The notes under the pieces were generated by a model, which ran no database searches, was not told where the DNA came from, and saw only the letters and a list, made by a program, of their open reading frames with translations. A stretch of DNA of 64,000 nt from Citrobacter amalonaticus Y19 (GTDB lineage Bacteria > Pseudomonadota > Gammaproteobacteria > Enterobacterales > Enterobacteriaceae). This document shows, one piece after another, positions 16,600 through 25,257 of this stretch (positions within the stretch are counted from its first letter, which is position 1; each line of letters begins with the position of its first letter). The stretch covers positions 1,860,001-1,924,000 of the forward strand of contig NZ_CP011132.1 of the NCBI RefSeq assembly GCF_000981805.1. The letters are read 5' to 3'. Position numbers and translations under genes: made by a program.

Positions 16600-17444
16600 G
16601 TTGTGCACTCGTAAATATTCAAATCTGCCTGCCTGTTCAATTGTTCTTATAGAAAGACAAGCCAGGCAAATAGATTATTTTTCACAGAAATAAAAAGCTT
16701 TCATCATTTCGGCGAAGCTTTCTGAAATAGTGTTATTAGATGAGAATAACTATTAAATAAGTAGCTTTCCCCCCATGTCTTGCTTCATGGGTAAATTAAC
16801 AAATGGTATACAGATGTTATTCTTGGGAGGCGGCGATCAGAGAGTGTCGCTCAGAAGCATAACTATCCACATGAAATAATTACAATTTAATACAAACCTC
16901 TCTTCTTTATGAAAGACTTCATTGTCTGCTGATTCCTCTTAAGAGACCGATACCAGGGCGAAAGAAAGCCAGCGATGAGAATAATTCTGCATGCTTTTGA
17001 GGATTATCCGCAGACTTTGTCAATGTTATAATATTTAATTAACGACCTTTAATGTATCCTGGATGCAGTTTTGCATTACGTTGAAAACAAGTCAATAGAG
17101 GGCAATGAAGCGGAGAGAATATAAACGAAAATTCTTAATTAATTATATATACAAATCCTTAGGTTCACTTATCTCATAAGCCTGTTTTAGAAGGAGTTAC
17201 ACTATTCATTGATTCTTTGATTTAAGATTTATTTACCGGTATTTAAGAATATTATTTAATATTAAACCATCTTATGATTTATTGGTGAATAGCACAATTT
17301 GCTACATGCATAACAACGCAGATGTGCTACGCGACATATCTTTTTGTATGTATTGATAATTTTTCCTTATCTTTCATAGGAATAAATTTTGCCTGACGAT
17401 TGCAGCAAGAACAGGGGCGAGGTATGTCCGACATTTGTTGCGAT
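16600..17444. other. AT-rich gene-free region upstream of the giant autotransporter
   Basis: About 845 bases, clearly richer in A and T than the surrounding backbone, with no ORF carrying a credible ribosome site. It presumably contains the promoter of the giant autotransporter on the minus strand and silencer-type DNA. The distal part (17050-17300) is the second copy of the diverged repeat found at 9780-10030. Confidence 0.55.
17050..17300. repeat. Diverged direct repeat, copy 2 (upstream of the giant autotransporter)
   Basis: Partner of 9780-10030, aligned almost without gaps at an offset of about 7270. It sits 450-700 bases upstream of its gene, whereas copy 1 sits 170-420 bases upstream of the smaller autotransporter. 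Confidence 0.7.
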
Positions 17445-17762
17445 TCAGGTGTGCTGGTTCAACACCCACGCTAATAAAGGAGACTTCACGTCGGTTACAC
17501 CTTCACGCAGGACAATCGGGGAATCATTGGTTAAGTCAACCACCATTGTCGGTTGTTGGCCAAGGTATCCCCCATGAATGATCAGGCCTACCTGTTTTTC
17601 CAGACGATCTTTTATCTCTTCTGGATTGACACCCTCGGACAGCTTTTTCTTGGCCTCATCACGTCGTGCCCTCGCTTGTGCAAGGGCACTGACGGATAGA
17701 CGTCCCTGACCTCCTGACCTCTGATTTGCCTGGAAAGCAGGAAGCATCAACGTCAACATCAC
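17445..17762 (-). pseudogene. Chimeric remnant containing a phage-type integrase N-terminal fragment
   Basis: 105-codon frame. Residues about 22-52 (LSVSALAQARARRDEAKKKL, then SEGVNPEE) match the arm-binding domain of P4-type tyrosine integrases, in which an ALAxARARRDEA helix precedes a GxxP turn. The remaining two thirds do not continue as an integrase and were not recognised. No catalytic domain is present and no convincing ribosome site was seen. This looks like a degraded island end rather than a working gene, and supports past integration of the neighbouring block. Confidence 0.5.
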
Positions 17763-17933
17763 TTGATGGCCTGTTTTCTCCTGGAAACTCAGATCGCTTG
17801 TCAGTTACACATAAATCTGAGTTTCCGGGAATAAATTGTATGGAATGTAGGTAAAGTCGGGAGTGTTTTCAGGTAAGCTTTAAAAAATGCTTCACAGAAA
17901 ATGTTCTTTGGCTGTTGATCTGGAGTGATGGCT

Positions 17934-18863
17934 ATGGCGGATAAAAACTTCCCTCGGTTACCGTATGATCCACATATGTGCCGTAGTTATGACAAGCAAA
18001 CCAAAAGTCCTCTGGCCTTGTATTCCGAGTCGCAGAAGATGGATATCGAACTTCGTGCTCCGCTGGCAATGTCATACAGTCACTGGCATGGACAGATTGA
18101 AATCAATATCCCATTCGATGGTGATGTGGAGTATTTGATCAATGATGAAGTGATCAAGATTCATCAAGGACATGTGACGTTGTTCTGGGCCTGTACACCG
18201 CACCAGTTAACCGATCCGGGTCACTGTCAGAAAATGGCGATTTTTAATCTGCCTATGCATTTATTTTTATCGTGGCCGCTGGATCGCGAGTTGGTTAATC
18301 ATGTTACGCATGGTCGGGTAATACAATCCCAGGCTGTACAGCAACTCAGCGTCATTGAGGTCCAGCGCTGGCAACATGAACTGAACAGCAAAAGTACCCA
18401 CATCCGTCAACTGGCCATTGATGAGATTGCGCTGATGCTTAAGCGTTTTAGTTTATCCGGTTGGGCCCCGGTATCAGTCAGTAAAGCGTCTTATACGCTT
18501 CTGAACGGTACCTCGCGACATGCGCAGTTTTATGTCAGCCAGATGCTCGAATTTATTGCTGCAAACTGTGATAAACAACTCACGGTGAACGATATCGCAG
18601 ACCACGTGAAATTAAATGCTAACTACGCCATGGGAATATTTAAAGGCGCAATGCAATTGTCTATCAAGCAATACATTATGGCCTTACGTATTAACCATGT
18701 ACGTGCATTATTAAGTGATACCGATAAAACAATTCTGGATATTGCAATGCTGGCAGGTTTTACATCCAGTAGTCGATTCTACAGCATTTTTAAAAATCAT
18801 GTCGGTATGGCACCCAAAGAGTATCGCAAGCTTAGTCAGGAGCGAAGATATCAGTCGATATAA
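17934..18863 (+). CDS. AraC-family regulator, close relative of MelR
   Basis: 309 aa from the ATG at 17934, eight bases after GGAG; GTG and ATG codons slightly upstream are too close to that site. The N-terminal cupin-like domain carries MelR-type segments (SHWHGQIEIN, DGDVEYLIN, TLFWACTPHQL). The C-terminal double helix-turn-helix runs from about 205 to 300, with the second helix region ILDIAMLAGFTSSSRFYSIF. MelR senses melibiose in E. coli, but no melibiase or melibiose carrier is nearby. The next genes in the same direction encode an NhaC-family antiporter and a PatB-type lyase, so it probably senses a different ligand and activates them. Lower GC than the backbone suggests transfer. Confidence 0.88.
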   Translation: MADKNFPRLPYDPHMCRSYDKQTKSPLALYSESQKMDIELRAPLAMSYSHWHGQIEINIPFDGDVEYLINDEVIKIHQGHVTLFWACTPHQLTDPGHCQKMAIFNLPMHLFLSWPLDRELVNHVTHGRVIQSQAVQQLSVIEVQRWQHELNSKSTHIRQLAIDEIALMLKRFSLSGWAPVSVSKASYTLLNGTSRHAQFYVSQMLEFIAANCDKQLTVNDIADHVKLNANYAMGIFKGAMQLSIKQYIMALRINHVRALLSDTDKTILDIAMLAGFTSSSRFYSIFKNHVGMAPKEYRKLSQERRYQSI

Positions 18864-18972
18864 TCACCAGGTTCTCACCAGGAACATCTATGATTGTTTA
18901 AAAAACATTAGCGAACACACATCTATTTCTGAACCTCTACCCGTATAAAATAGCATCAGGAATGCAAAAAAA

Positions 18973-20421
18973 ATGATATATAATAAGCTAAAAGATAAGC
19001 GACAGCCTTCTTTTTTCTGGTCGCTGTTCCCTATGATCGTCATGTTAACTGCAATAAGCATTGGATATTTTGTGTTTAATATTCGTGCGGAACCCATGAT
19101 TCTTTTAGGTACAGCCGCTGCCTCATTTGTCGCTATTGCTCACGGTTATACGTGGGACGACATACTGGATTCGATTTGTGCGAAAATTTCTGAAGCCTTA
19201 CCTGTTATTTTAATTGTGGCAAGTATCGGTTTTTTAATCGGAGCATGGATGGTATCTGGGACGATACCGATGATGATATATTACGGACTTAAAATCATTA
19301 ATCCGCAGTACTTTTACATCTCTGCATTCCTTTTAGGCGCACTCATTTCTGTATGCACTGGCACCTCGTGGGGATCAATGGGTACAATCGGTATTGCTAT
19401 GATTGGTGTGGCAATTGGCCTGAATATACCGTTAGCCATTGCCGCAGGTGCGATTGTTTCAGGATGCTGGTTTGGGGATAAATTATCACCTGTTTCAGAT
19501 TCCACAAACATGGCTGCATTAGCGGCAGGTGTCAATTTATATTCTCATATTGGGCATCTGCTCTGGACAACTGGACCCGGTTTTATTTTGTGCTGCATCG
19601 TTTATGCATATATGGGACTCAATATCGACACAACCGCAACAACGCCAGACACCATTATTGTTTTGATGACGTCAATCGCAAAAGTCTATCATTTCAATAT
19701 TCTGCTTCTGTTGCCGCCGGTTATTGTGCTTTACGGCTCCCTGACAAAGAAACCCCCTATCCCTATGCTCTTTCTTTCCACGCTGGTATCAGTAATCCTG
19801 GCTCTTGTATTTCAGTCGTTTGCTCCGTCGTCGGTTGGCGAATCTGTGGTGAGTGGATTCCGATTAAGCATGGCTGAGGGCGCGAATATTGCCTCTTTGT
19901 CTTCAGATCTTCCACGTCTGCTGGAACGAGGTGGCGCAATCTCGATGTTCAGCAGCTTCGTTACGGTTTTTAGTGCATTCAGTTTTGCAGGCGCCATGAG
20001 TGCGACAGGCTCACTTCACACCGTCATCCGGGCACTGACAAAAGGCGTAAAATCAACGTTCAGATTGGTATTAACAACGATTGTGTGCGCCTTTACTATT
20101 TGTGCCTGCACGGCAAATGGAACATTACCTCTGCTGCTGTGTGGTGATGCCTTCAAAGAGGAATATAAAAGACGAGGACTGGCAACAAAGAACCTTTCAC
20201 GAACAACGGAAGATGCTGGAACAGTGGTTGAACCGATTATTCCATGGTCAGCTTCCGGGGTGTATTGTGCCACCATGCTGGGCGTGGCCACACTCGATTA
20301 TCTTCCATGGGCTATTTTATGTTATAGCGGTGTGTTCTTTGCTTTACTGTGGGCGGCCACGGGTATTGGTATTGCACGCTATGAGCCGAATGATGATCCT
20401 GAATATACAACGGCGTCCTGA
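18973..20421 (+). CDS. NhaC-family sodium/proton antiporter-like transporter
   Basis: 482-aa inner-membrane protein with about eleven hydrophobic segments, GGA ribosome site. Typical features are the substrate region GTSWGSMGTIGIA, the conserved SDSTNMAALAAG and the polar LSSDLPRLLERGG loop. The NhaC family contains Na+/H+ antiporters, but also exchangers of organic acids such as the malate/lactate antiporter MleN, and many members sit beside amino acid catabolic genes. Here it follows the MelR-like regulator by 109 bases and precedes the PLP lyase by 51 bases. Uptake of the lyase substrate, or export of its product, coupled to Na+ is the best inference. The substrate is unknown. Confidence 0.85.
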   Translation: MIYNKLKDKRQPSFFWSLFPMIVMLTAISIGYFVFNIRAEPMILLGTAAASFVAIAHGYTWDDILDSICAKISEALPVILIVASIGFLIGAWMVSGTIPMMIYYGLKIINPQYFYISAFLLGALISVCTGTSWGSMGTIGIAMIGVAIGLNIPLAIAAGAIVSGCWFGDKLSPVSDSTNMAALAAGVNLYSHIGHLLWTTGPGFILCCIVYAYMGLNIDTTATTPDTIIVLMTSIAKVYHFNILLLLPPVIVLYGSLTKKPPIPMLFLSTLVSVILALVFQSFAPSSVGESVVSGFRLSMAEGANIASLSSDLPRLLERGGAISMFSSFVTVFSAFSFAGAMSATGSLHTVIRALTKGVKSTFRLVLTTIVCAFTICACTANGTLPLLLCGDAFKEEYKRRGLATKNLSRTTEDAGTVVEPIIPWSASGVYCATMLGVATLDYLPWAILCYSGVFFALLWAATGIGIARYEPNDDPEYTTAS

Positions 20422-20472
20422 TTTACAAAGAGTAGTACCGAAATTAACCTATAAGATATCGGTGTAATAAAT

Positions 20473-21642
20473 ATGTCTTTATTTGATTGTGTCATCGACA
20501 GAGATCCTGTTAGCCGCAAAATCGGACAAATGAAAAAAATGTTCGGTACGGAAGATATCATCCCGTTATGGATTGCAGATATGGATTTCAAAACCCCACA
20601 GGCTATTCAAACAGAATTGGCTACGGTTTTATCTCAGCCCGTGCAGGGTTACAATATGGATTATCCGGGCTGGAAGGAGTCTGTCATTCACTGGTATCAA
20701 AAACGGTATGACTGCCTGCTTAATGAGGAATGGTTACATTTTATTCCCGGTGTGATAAAAACGGTGGTTTTAACTCTACTCGCGCTGACGAAGCCTGGTG
20801 ATAACCTACTGACGCTCACTCCGGTATATGATCCATATAGAAATTTTGTACCTGGTAGTGATCGTCGTTTACTCCAGTCTCCGCTCATTGAGAATAATGG
20901 AACCTATGATATTAACTGGGATGATTTCAGAGAAAAATTGAAAAAATCCAAACTCTTTTTGTTCGTTTCCCCACACAATCCCGGCGGAGTTGTGTGGGGC
21001 AGAGAGATACTTTTAAAGATAAAACGTTTTTGTCACGAAGAAGGTGTAATTGTCATCTCGGATGAAGTGCATTGCGACCTAACGTTGACAGATAAAAAGC
21101 ATATCCCCTTTTTTAATATCGATGACGATATGGATAACCAATCTGTCGTCCTCCACTCCACGGGCAAAACATTTAATACGCCGGGGATTCAGGGCGGGTT
21201 TATGATTATAAAGAACCGGCAATTACGAGATAAACTCTATCGTTTTCTTGATCGCTGTCACCTCGCGGAAACCAATTATCTTCAGCAGTCAGCTATCTTT
21301 TCAGCGTACACCTATTGTGATGACTGGTATCAGGAGTTACGAGTCTACCTGGCTGAAAATGTTAATTTTGTGAAACAGTCAATTGAACGCAACTGCCCTA
21401 AAATCTCAGTGATCTATGGTGGGGCATCTTATTTATTATTTTTGAATGCTGAAAAAATGGGGTTGGATGACGAAGAGCTGGCCTCATTTTTCATTAAAGA
21501 TGCCCAACTGGGCCTTTCTCCTGGAATTCAGTACGGTCCTGGCGGGGAGAAACATATGAGGATCAATGTGGGATGTTCCCGTTCAGTCCTGGTTCAGGCA
21601 ATGGAAAATCTTAAGTCAGCATATAGCACACTATCTGGCTAA
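20473..21642 (+). CDS. PatB/MalY-type PLP-dependent C-S beta-lyase
   Basis: 389-aa fold-type I aminotransferase-like enzyme. Cofactor residues are visible: Asn169 in SPHNPGG, Asp197 in ISDEVHCD, and the Schiff-base Lys232 in STGKTFNTPG. A C-terminal RINVGCSR carries the carboxylate-binding Arg. MalY/PatB enzymes cleave cystathionine, cysteine or S-substituted cysteines to pyruvate, ammonia and a thiol. It is the last gene of the operon led by the MelR-like regulator and is followed by a strong terminator shared with the convergent chemoreceptor gene. In this context the substrate may be an imported thioether amino acid. The enzyme class is solid, the substrate is inferred. Confidence 0.87.
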   Translation: MSLFDCVIDRDPVSRKIGQMKKMFGTEDIIPLWIADMDFKTPQAIQTELATVLSQPVQGYNMDYPGWKESVIHWYQKRYDCLLNEEWLHFIPGVIKTVVLTLLALTKPGDNLLTLTPVYDPYRNFVPGSDRRLLQSPLIENNGTYDINWDDFREKLKKSKLFLFVSPHNPGGVVWGREILLKIKRFCHEEGVIVISDEVHCDLTLTDKKHIPFFNIDDDMDNQSVVLHSTGKTFNTPGIQGGFMIIKNRQLRDKLYRFLDRCHLAETNYLQQSAIFSAYTYCDDWYQELRVYLAENVNFVKQSIERNCPKISVIYGGASYLLFLNAEKMGLDDEELASFFIKDAQLGLSPGIQYGPGGEKHMRINVGCSRSVLVQAMENLKSAYSTLSG

Positions 21643-21740
21643 CAGCGTAAAGTCAGACCCTGCTTTGAGTGTGAGAACCGGTTTGAGAACGCCGGCACAA
21701 CATCAGGCTGTAGTGGCACAGTAAATTTGTGCCACCTGTT

Positions 21741-21783
21741 AAAAAGATAAAATCCACGCCATTGCGTGGATTTTATCTTTTTT
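21741..21783. terminator. Bidirectional terminator between the lyase and chemoreceptor genes
   Basis: A perfect 19-bp stem (21741-21759 with 21764-21782), CATT loop, with A and T runs on both sides, so it can serve both convergent genes. A smaller hairpin (GTGGCAC / GTGCCAC, 21713-21735) lies just before it. The core AAAATCCACGC / GCGTGGATTTT is identical to the ychF terminator core at 6004-6031. Confidence 0.9.
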
Positions 21784-21790
21784 ATGGAGC

Positions 21791-23476
21791 TCAGAACGTT
21801 TCCCAGTTGTCTGTTTCTGAAGCTATTTTCTTGGGCATGACGTATTTTTCGCCATTATTCCTCTCCCTCACATGACTGGCACGTTTTTCTGAAACCCTGT
21901 TTACGGCTTGTTTTCCTTCCTCATTCAGACTGAACACGCTGACCATATCCTGGAGTACACGGGACTGCTCCTGCATTGAAGAAGCAGCAGCCGCTGACTC
22001 TTCAACGAGCGCGGCATTTTGCTGGGTAGTGGTATCAATTTGCCCCATCGCACTGTTAATTTGCGCAATCCCATCACTCTGCTCTCGGCTAGCTTGCGCG
22101 ATTTCCTCAATCAGTTGAGTCATGTTCTTGACGTTGGTAACAATTCCCGTCATGCCGCCATCGGCTTTTTCCACCAGGCTACGGCCAGAAGCAATACGGG
22201 AGACTGAGTCATCAATCAATTCCTTAATTTCACGAGCCGCTGACGCACTGCGTTGTGCCAGTGTACGGACTTCCCCAGCCACCACCGCAAAACCACGTCC
22301 GGACTCGCCCGCTCGCGCCGCTTCCACTGCGGCATTCAGCGCCAGAATGTTGGTCTGGAAGGCAATACCATCAATAACCTGGATAATGTCAGCCATTTTG
22401 GATGAGGAATCGTAGATTTCCTGCATTCGAGAAGACACTTCACTCATCACGGCGCCATTCTGTTTCACGACAGATGCTGTCTCATTCACGTAACGGTGCG
22501 CCTGCGCCGTGTTTGCTGCAGTATTGTTAATTGTTGCCGTCAGTTCTTCCAGCGTCGAGGCGGTCTCCTCCACCCCTGCGGCTTGCTCTTCCGTGCGAGA
22601 TGCCAGATCGGTGTTACCACTACTGATTTCAGACGCGGCTGATGCAATGCTGTCAGCCCCTTCTCGGACCTTACGTACCGTATTACGCAGACTCTCCGTC
22701 ATTTCCCGCAGGGAAAGCATCAGTTGTCCGAGCTGGTCCCGGGATTCCACTTTCACGTCTATACCCAGATTACCGGACGCCACTTCCCGGGCCACATGAA
22801 CCGCTGACAGCAACGGACGAGTGATGCCGCGAGTGATGAACCATGCCAACAGGCTGCCGACGAGAATAGCGATGACACCAAGAACCATCAGAGCTTTAAT
22901 GGCTGCCGAGCCATTCCCCTGAATGGAATCACCGGCTTCATCAATTTGTGCTTTATCGTAATCTTCCAGTGCTTTTACGCTGCTGGAATAGACCTCCATG
23001 GCGGGAATGAGTTTCTGGCGAATAAATGCATTGGTGGCCTCACCCTCCCCTTGTTCGCTAATGCGAATCGCCTCATTGCGAATATCGATGTACTGTTTTC
23101 TTTTCTCAGCCACGGTCACCAGGAGTGACTTACCCGTATCAGAGACAATTAATTCTGTCAGTTCCTTCTGAATGGCACTCACGCGCTCTGTCACCACTTT
23201 CATTTTTGACTGGGCAAACTTTTTAATTCCCTCATCAGAGGAAGTCAGTACAGACAACCCCATCGCGCCGTTATAGTCAATTGCCGCCCCCCACGCCCCC
23301 GTGAGACGCTCCAGAACCAGCAACCTGTCAGTAATAGCATGGGTCTCTTTCAATATGCCGTTTAATTTAACGATACCCGTTACAGCCATAATAACGACAA
23401 GGGTGAGAACAATACTGAAGCCAGCTCCCATTCGGGTACCAACACCAAAATTATTTATTTTCATCTGCTGTCTCAT
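21791..23476 (-). CDS. Methyl-accepting chemotaxis protein
   Basis: Transmembrane chemoreceptor, 561 aa. First membrane segment about 15-38, a periplasmic four-helix sensor domain to about 190, second membrane segment about 192-214, then a HAMP domain and the long signalling hairpin with the CheA/CheW-binding tip (FQTNILALNAAVEAARAGE). It ends in NWETF, the pentapeptide that docks CheR and CheB in the abundant E. coli receptors Tsr and Tar, so it should adapt on its own. The ligand is unknown; the sensor domain could match the neighbouring lyase/transporter operon or the deoxyribose-type genes. It is convergent with the lyase gene. Start chosen for the AAGGTGA site; an ATG four codons later is possible. 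Confidence 0.93.
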   Translation of the reverse strand: MRQQMKINNFGVGTRMGAGFSIVLTLVVIMAVTGIVKLNGILKETHAITDRLLVLERLTGAWGAAIDYNGAMGLSVLTSSDEGIKKFAQSKMKVVTERVSAIQKELTELIVSDTGKSLLVTVAEKRKQYIDIRNEAIRISEQGEGEATNAFIRQKLIPAMEVYSSSVKALEDYDKAQIDEAGDSIQGNGSAAIKALMVLGVIAILVGSLLAWFITRGITRPLLSAVHVAREVASGNLGIDVKVESRDQLGQLMLSLREMTESLRNTVRKVREGADSIASAASEISSGNTDLASRTEEQAAGVEETASTLEELTATINNTAANTAQAHRYVNETASVVKQNGAVMSEVSSRMQEIYDSSSKMADIIQVIDGIAFQTNILALNAAVEAARAGESGRGFAVVAGEVRTLAQRSASAAREIKELIDDSVSRIASGRSLVEKADGGMTGIVTNVKNMTQLIEEIAQASREQSDGIAQINSAMGQIDTTTQQNAALVEESAAAASSMQEQSRVLQDMVSVFSLNEEGKQAVNRVSEKRASHVRERNNGEKYVMPKKIASETDNWETF

Positions 23477-24006
23477 ACAAAAAAAGTCACCTTTCCCCTG
23501 CCCCCCGTTGAAAAAATCAGAACAATACCGGGAACGTTCTACTTAAGGACAGAATTAAGCTAACATATTGAAATTGATCATGTTTTAAACATGTGCCAGC
23601 GTATCTATCGGCAGAAAGGGGAAGGACTTTAACGTGTTAATTCTCTTAAAAAGCATTGACATTTTAAAACAAGACAGAAAGTCGCTTACAAAACAAACAG
23701 TATCGCGTTGTTTTTCAATTAGAAAAGACCACTTTATGTTTATCTCATAATGTTGTACAAACCGAAAGCAAAAGAATAAAGAAACAGCAACTGATTCCAT
23801 ATTAATCTAAAGGTAACGACTTAATCGATATTGATTAACCACGCAAAAATAATTAGCATCAATATTAATGCAATCCGATGAAAATTAAACGCCTCCATTA
23901 TTAAATGATAGAATTTAATCAATTGAAAGTTTCAGAAAAGACAGGTTTATATTTCCACCTGTCTGAATGATGATAATCAAGTCATCATTAAATCCCCCGA
24001 AATTAA

Positions 24007-24195
24007 GCGCACATCATATTTAACTCACTGAATAAGGGCGTAGACCCGGTGTTTATCCGCACCCTTGTGGAAATCCAGGAACAGGTAACGCTGTTACCGA
24101 CCTTATCTGGTGCGAAGTTTAAAATGGACATTCCTGCGGCAGAGAATCCCGGAACGGAACAATCGCATCTCTTCGCGGGTAATCATAAAGCTTGA
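24007..24195 (+). pseudogene. Short decayed coding stretch of unknown origin
   Basis: Open frame of about 60 codons without a start at its 5' end. It reads NSLNKGVDPVFIRTLVEI and continues with a coding-like composition to TGA at 24193. The abrupt move from AT-rich noncoding DNA into this GC-balanced segment suggests the 3' end of a lost gene. I do not recognise the family. Confidence 0.3.
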
Positions 24196-24310
24196 GCCGA
24201 CTTTCGCCTGTGTCGCGTGGAAAGACAGATAGCAGGTTCGTCACCCCATAACAAATCCTGAACGTCATTACGCACCATGATGCACGACAGCCATGGCTGG
24301 CTATTTAATG

Positions 24311-24319
24311 GTATGATAC
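24311..24319. promoter_or_regulatory. Candidate GntR operator in the regulator's own promoter
   Basis: GTAT-G-ATAC inverted repeat 34 bases before the GntR start. The same GTAT-N-ATAC core occurs before deoC (25222-25230), suggesting one regulator controls both genes. Confidence 0.5.
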
Positions 24320-24353
24320 TTTTGAGTGACACAACAGGTCAGTAGAGAATGCA

Positions 24354-25172
24354 ATGGACACAGGACTCTTTATCAAAGATAACTTCCGATTCACCGAAGG
24401 CACTCGTTCTTCTCTGTATTCACAACTGGCTGCATTTATTCGCCATCAAATCAAGCTCGGCGTATTCAAGCCTCATGATAGAATCGTCACCGAAAATGAG
24501 TTGTGTGACATTCTGAATATCAGTCGGACCACCGTTCGACTGGCGTTCAATGAACTTCTTGAGGAAGGTCTTATTGTCCGTCAGCGCCGTAAAGGCACTT
24601 TTATTGCCGATAAGAAAATTAATCGCCGACTCAATTCACTCTATAACTTCACCGAAAGTATGCGGGAACAGGGAATAAAGCCCCATTCACTGGTGCTGCA
24701 ATCGGAAGTGACAGATGCCGATGAGATCGTGGCTGACAAACTGAACCTGACGCAAACCCAGCGTAAGGTTTTCATCCTCAAACGGGTCCGACTGGGGGAT
24801 GATACTCCCCTGCTTCTGGAAACGACCTGTATTCCCTGGAATCTGTGCCCAGGCATTGAGCTTTACGACTTTGCAACCCTCTCCCTTTATGATGTTCTCA
24901 AAAATGAGTTTGGGCTGAATATCGCGCATGCCACCGAACATATTGAAGCGGTGATCATCAACAAGTCGGCCGCACATTATCTGCAGTGCACGGAAAAAGT
25001 CATGGCCGGTTACCATATTGAACGTGTTTCATTCCTTGAGAACGGCTTTGTCTTTGAATATACGACGTCGGTGACCCGAGCTGATAAGTGCAATTTTAAA
25101 ATTGACCTGTTTAATGCAGGGCAGAATTCAGCTAAAGCCAGGATCGATTTTTCCCGCCAGTTAACATGCTGA
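24354..25172 (+). CDS. GntR-family (HutC/UTRA) transcriptional regulator
   Basis: 272 aa. The N-terminal winged helix (about 20-85) contains the recognition segment VTENELCDILNISRTTVRLA. The C-terminal UTRA effector domain covers about 105-250, as in regulators that sense sugars, sugar phosphates or histidine derivatives. It lies 85 bases upstream of deoC in the same direction. Matching GTAT-N-ATAC palindromes precede both genes, consistent with autoregulation and control of deoC. The inducer may be a deoxyribose-type phosphate, but this is inference from the neighbour only. Confidence 0.88.
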   Translation: MDTGLFIKDNFRFTEGTRSSLYSQLAAFIRHQIKLGVFKPHDRIVTENELCDILNISRTTVRLAFNELLEEGLIVRQRRKGTFIADKKINRRLNSLYNFTESMREQGIKPHSLVLQSEVTDADEIVADKLNLTQTQRKVFILKRVRLGDDTPLLLETTCIPWNLCPGIELYDFATLSLYDVLKNEFGLNIAHATEHIEAVIINKSAAHYLQCTEKVMAGYHIERVSFLENGFVFEYTTSVTRADKCNFKIDLFNAGQNSAKARIDFSRQLTC

Positions 25173-25221
25173 TTGTCCCTGCTCTTATAGATATTGACAA
25201 CGTGCTTTCACCCTCTAATAT

Positions 25222-25230
25222 GTATCATAC
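25222..25230. promoter_or_regulatory. Candidate GntR operator before deoC
   Basis: GTAT-C-ATAC inverted repeat, extended by one more pair to TGTATCATACA (25221-25231), 27 bases before the deoC start. Placed where a repressor would block transcription. Confidence 0.5.
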
Positions 25231-25257
25231 AAATGAAACAATGAATGGAGGCAGTCT

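Larger units (their letters stand above)
23477..24353. other. Long intergenic region upstream of the chemoreceptor and GntR genes
   Basis: 877 bases of mostly AT-rich DNA. It holds the promoters of both divergent genes, a perfect 15-base palindrome (CATGTTT-T-AAACATG at 23579-23593) about 100 bases upstream of the chemoreceptor start, and a short decayed coding stretch (24007-24195). No intact gene was identified. Confidence 0.5.

Noticed and set aside
17934..18863. Regulator as the true melibiose regulator MelR
   Set aside because: Similarity is strong, but no melA or melB is adjacent and it heads a different operon, so it is treated as a paralogue.
23585..23800. 71-codon minus-strand frame upstream of the chemoreceptor
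   Set aside because: AT-rich, aromatic/Lys-rich product and no ribosome site; it overlaps the likely promoter region.
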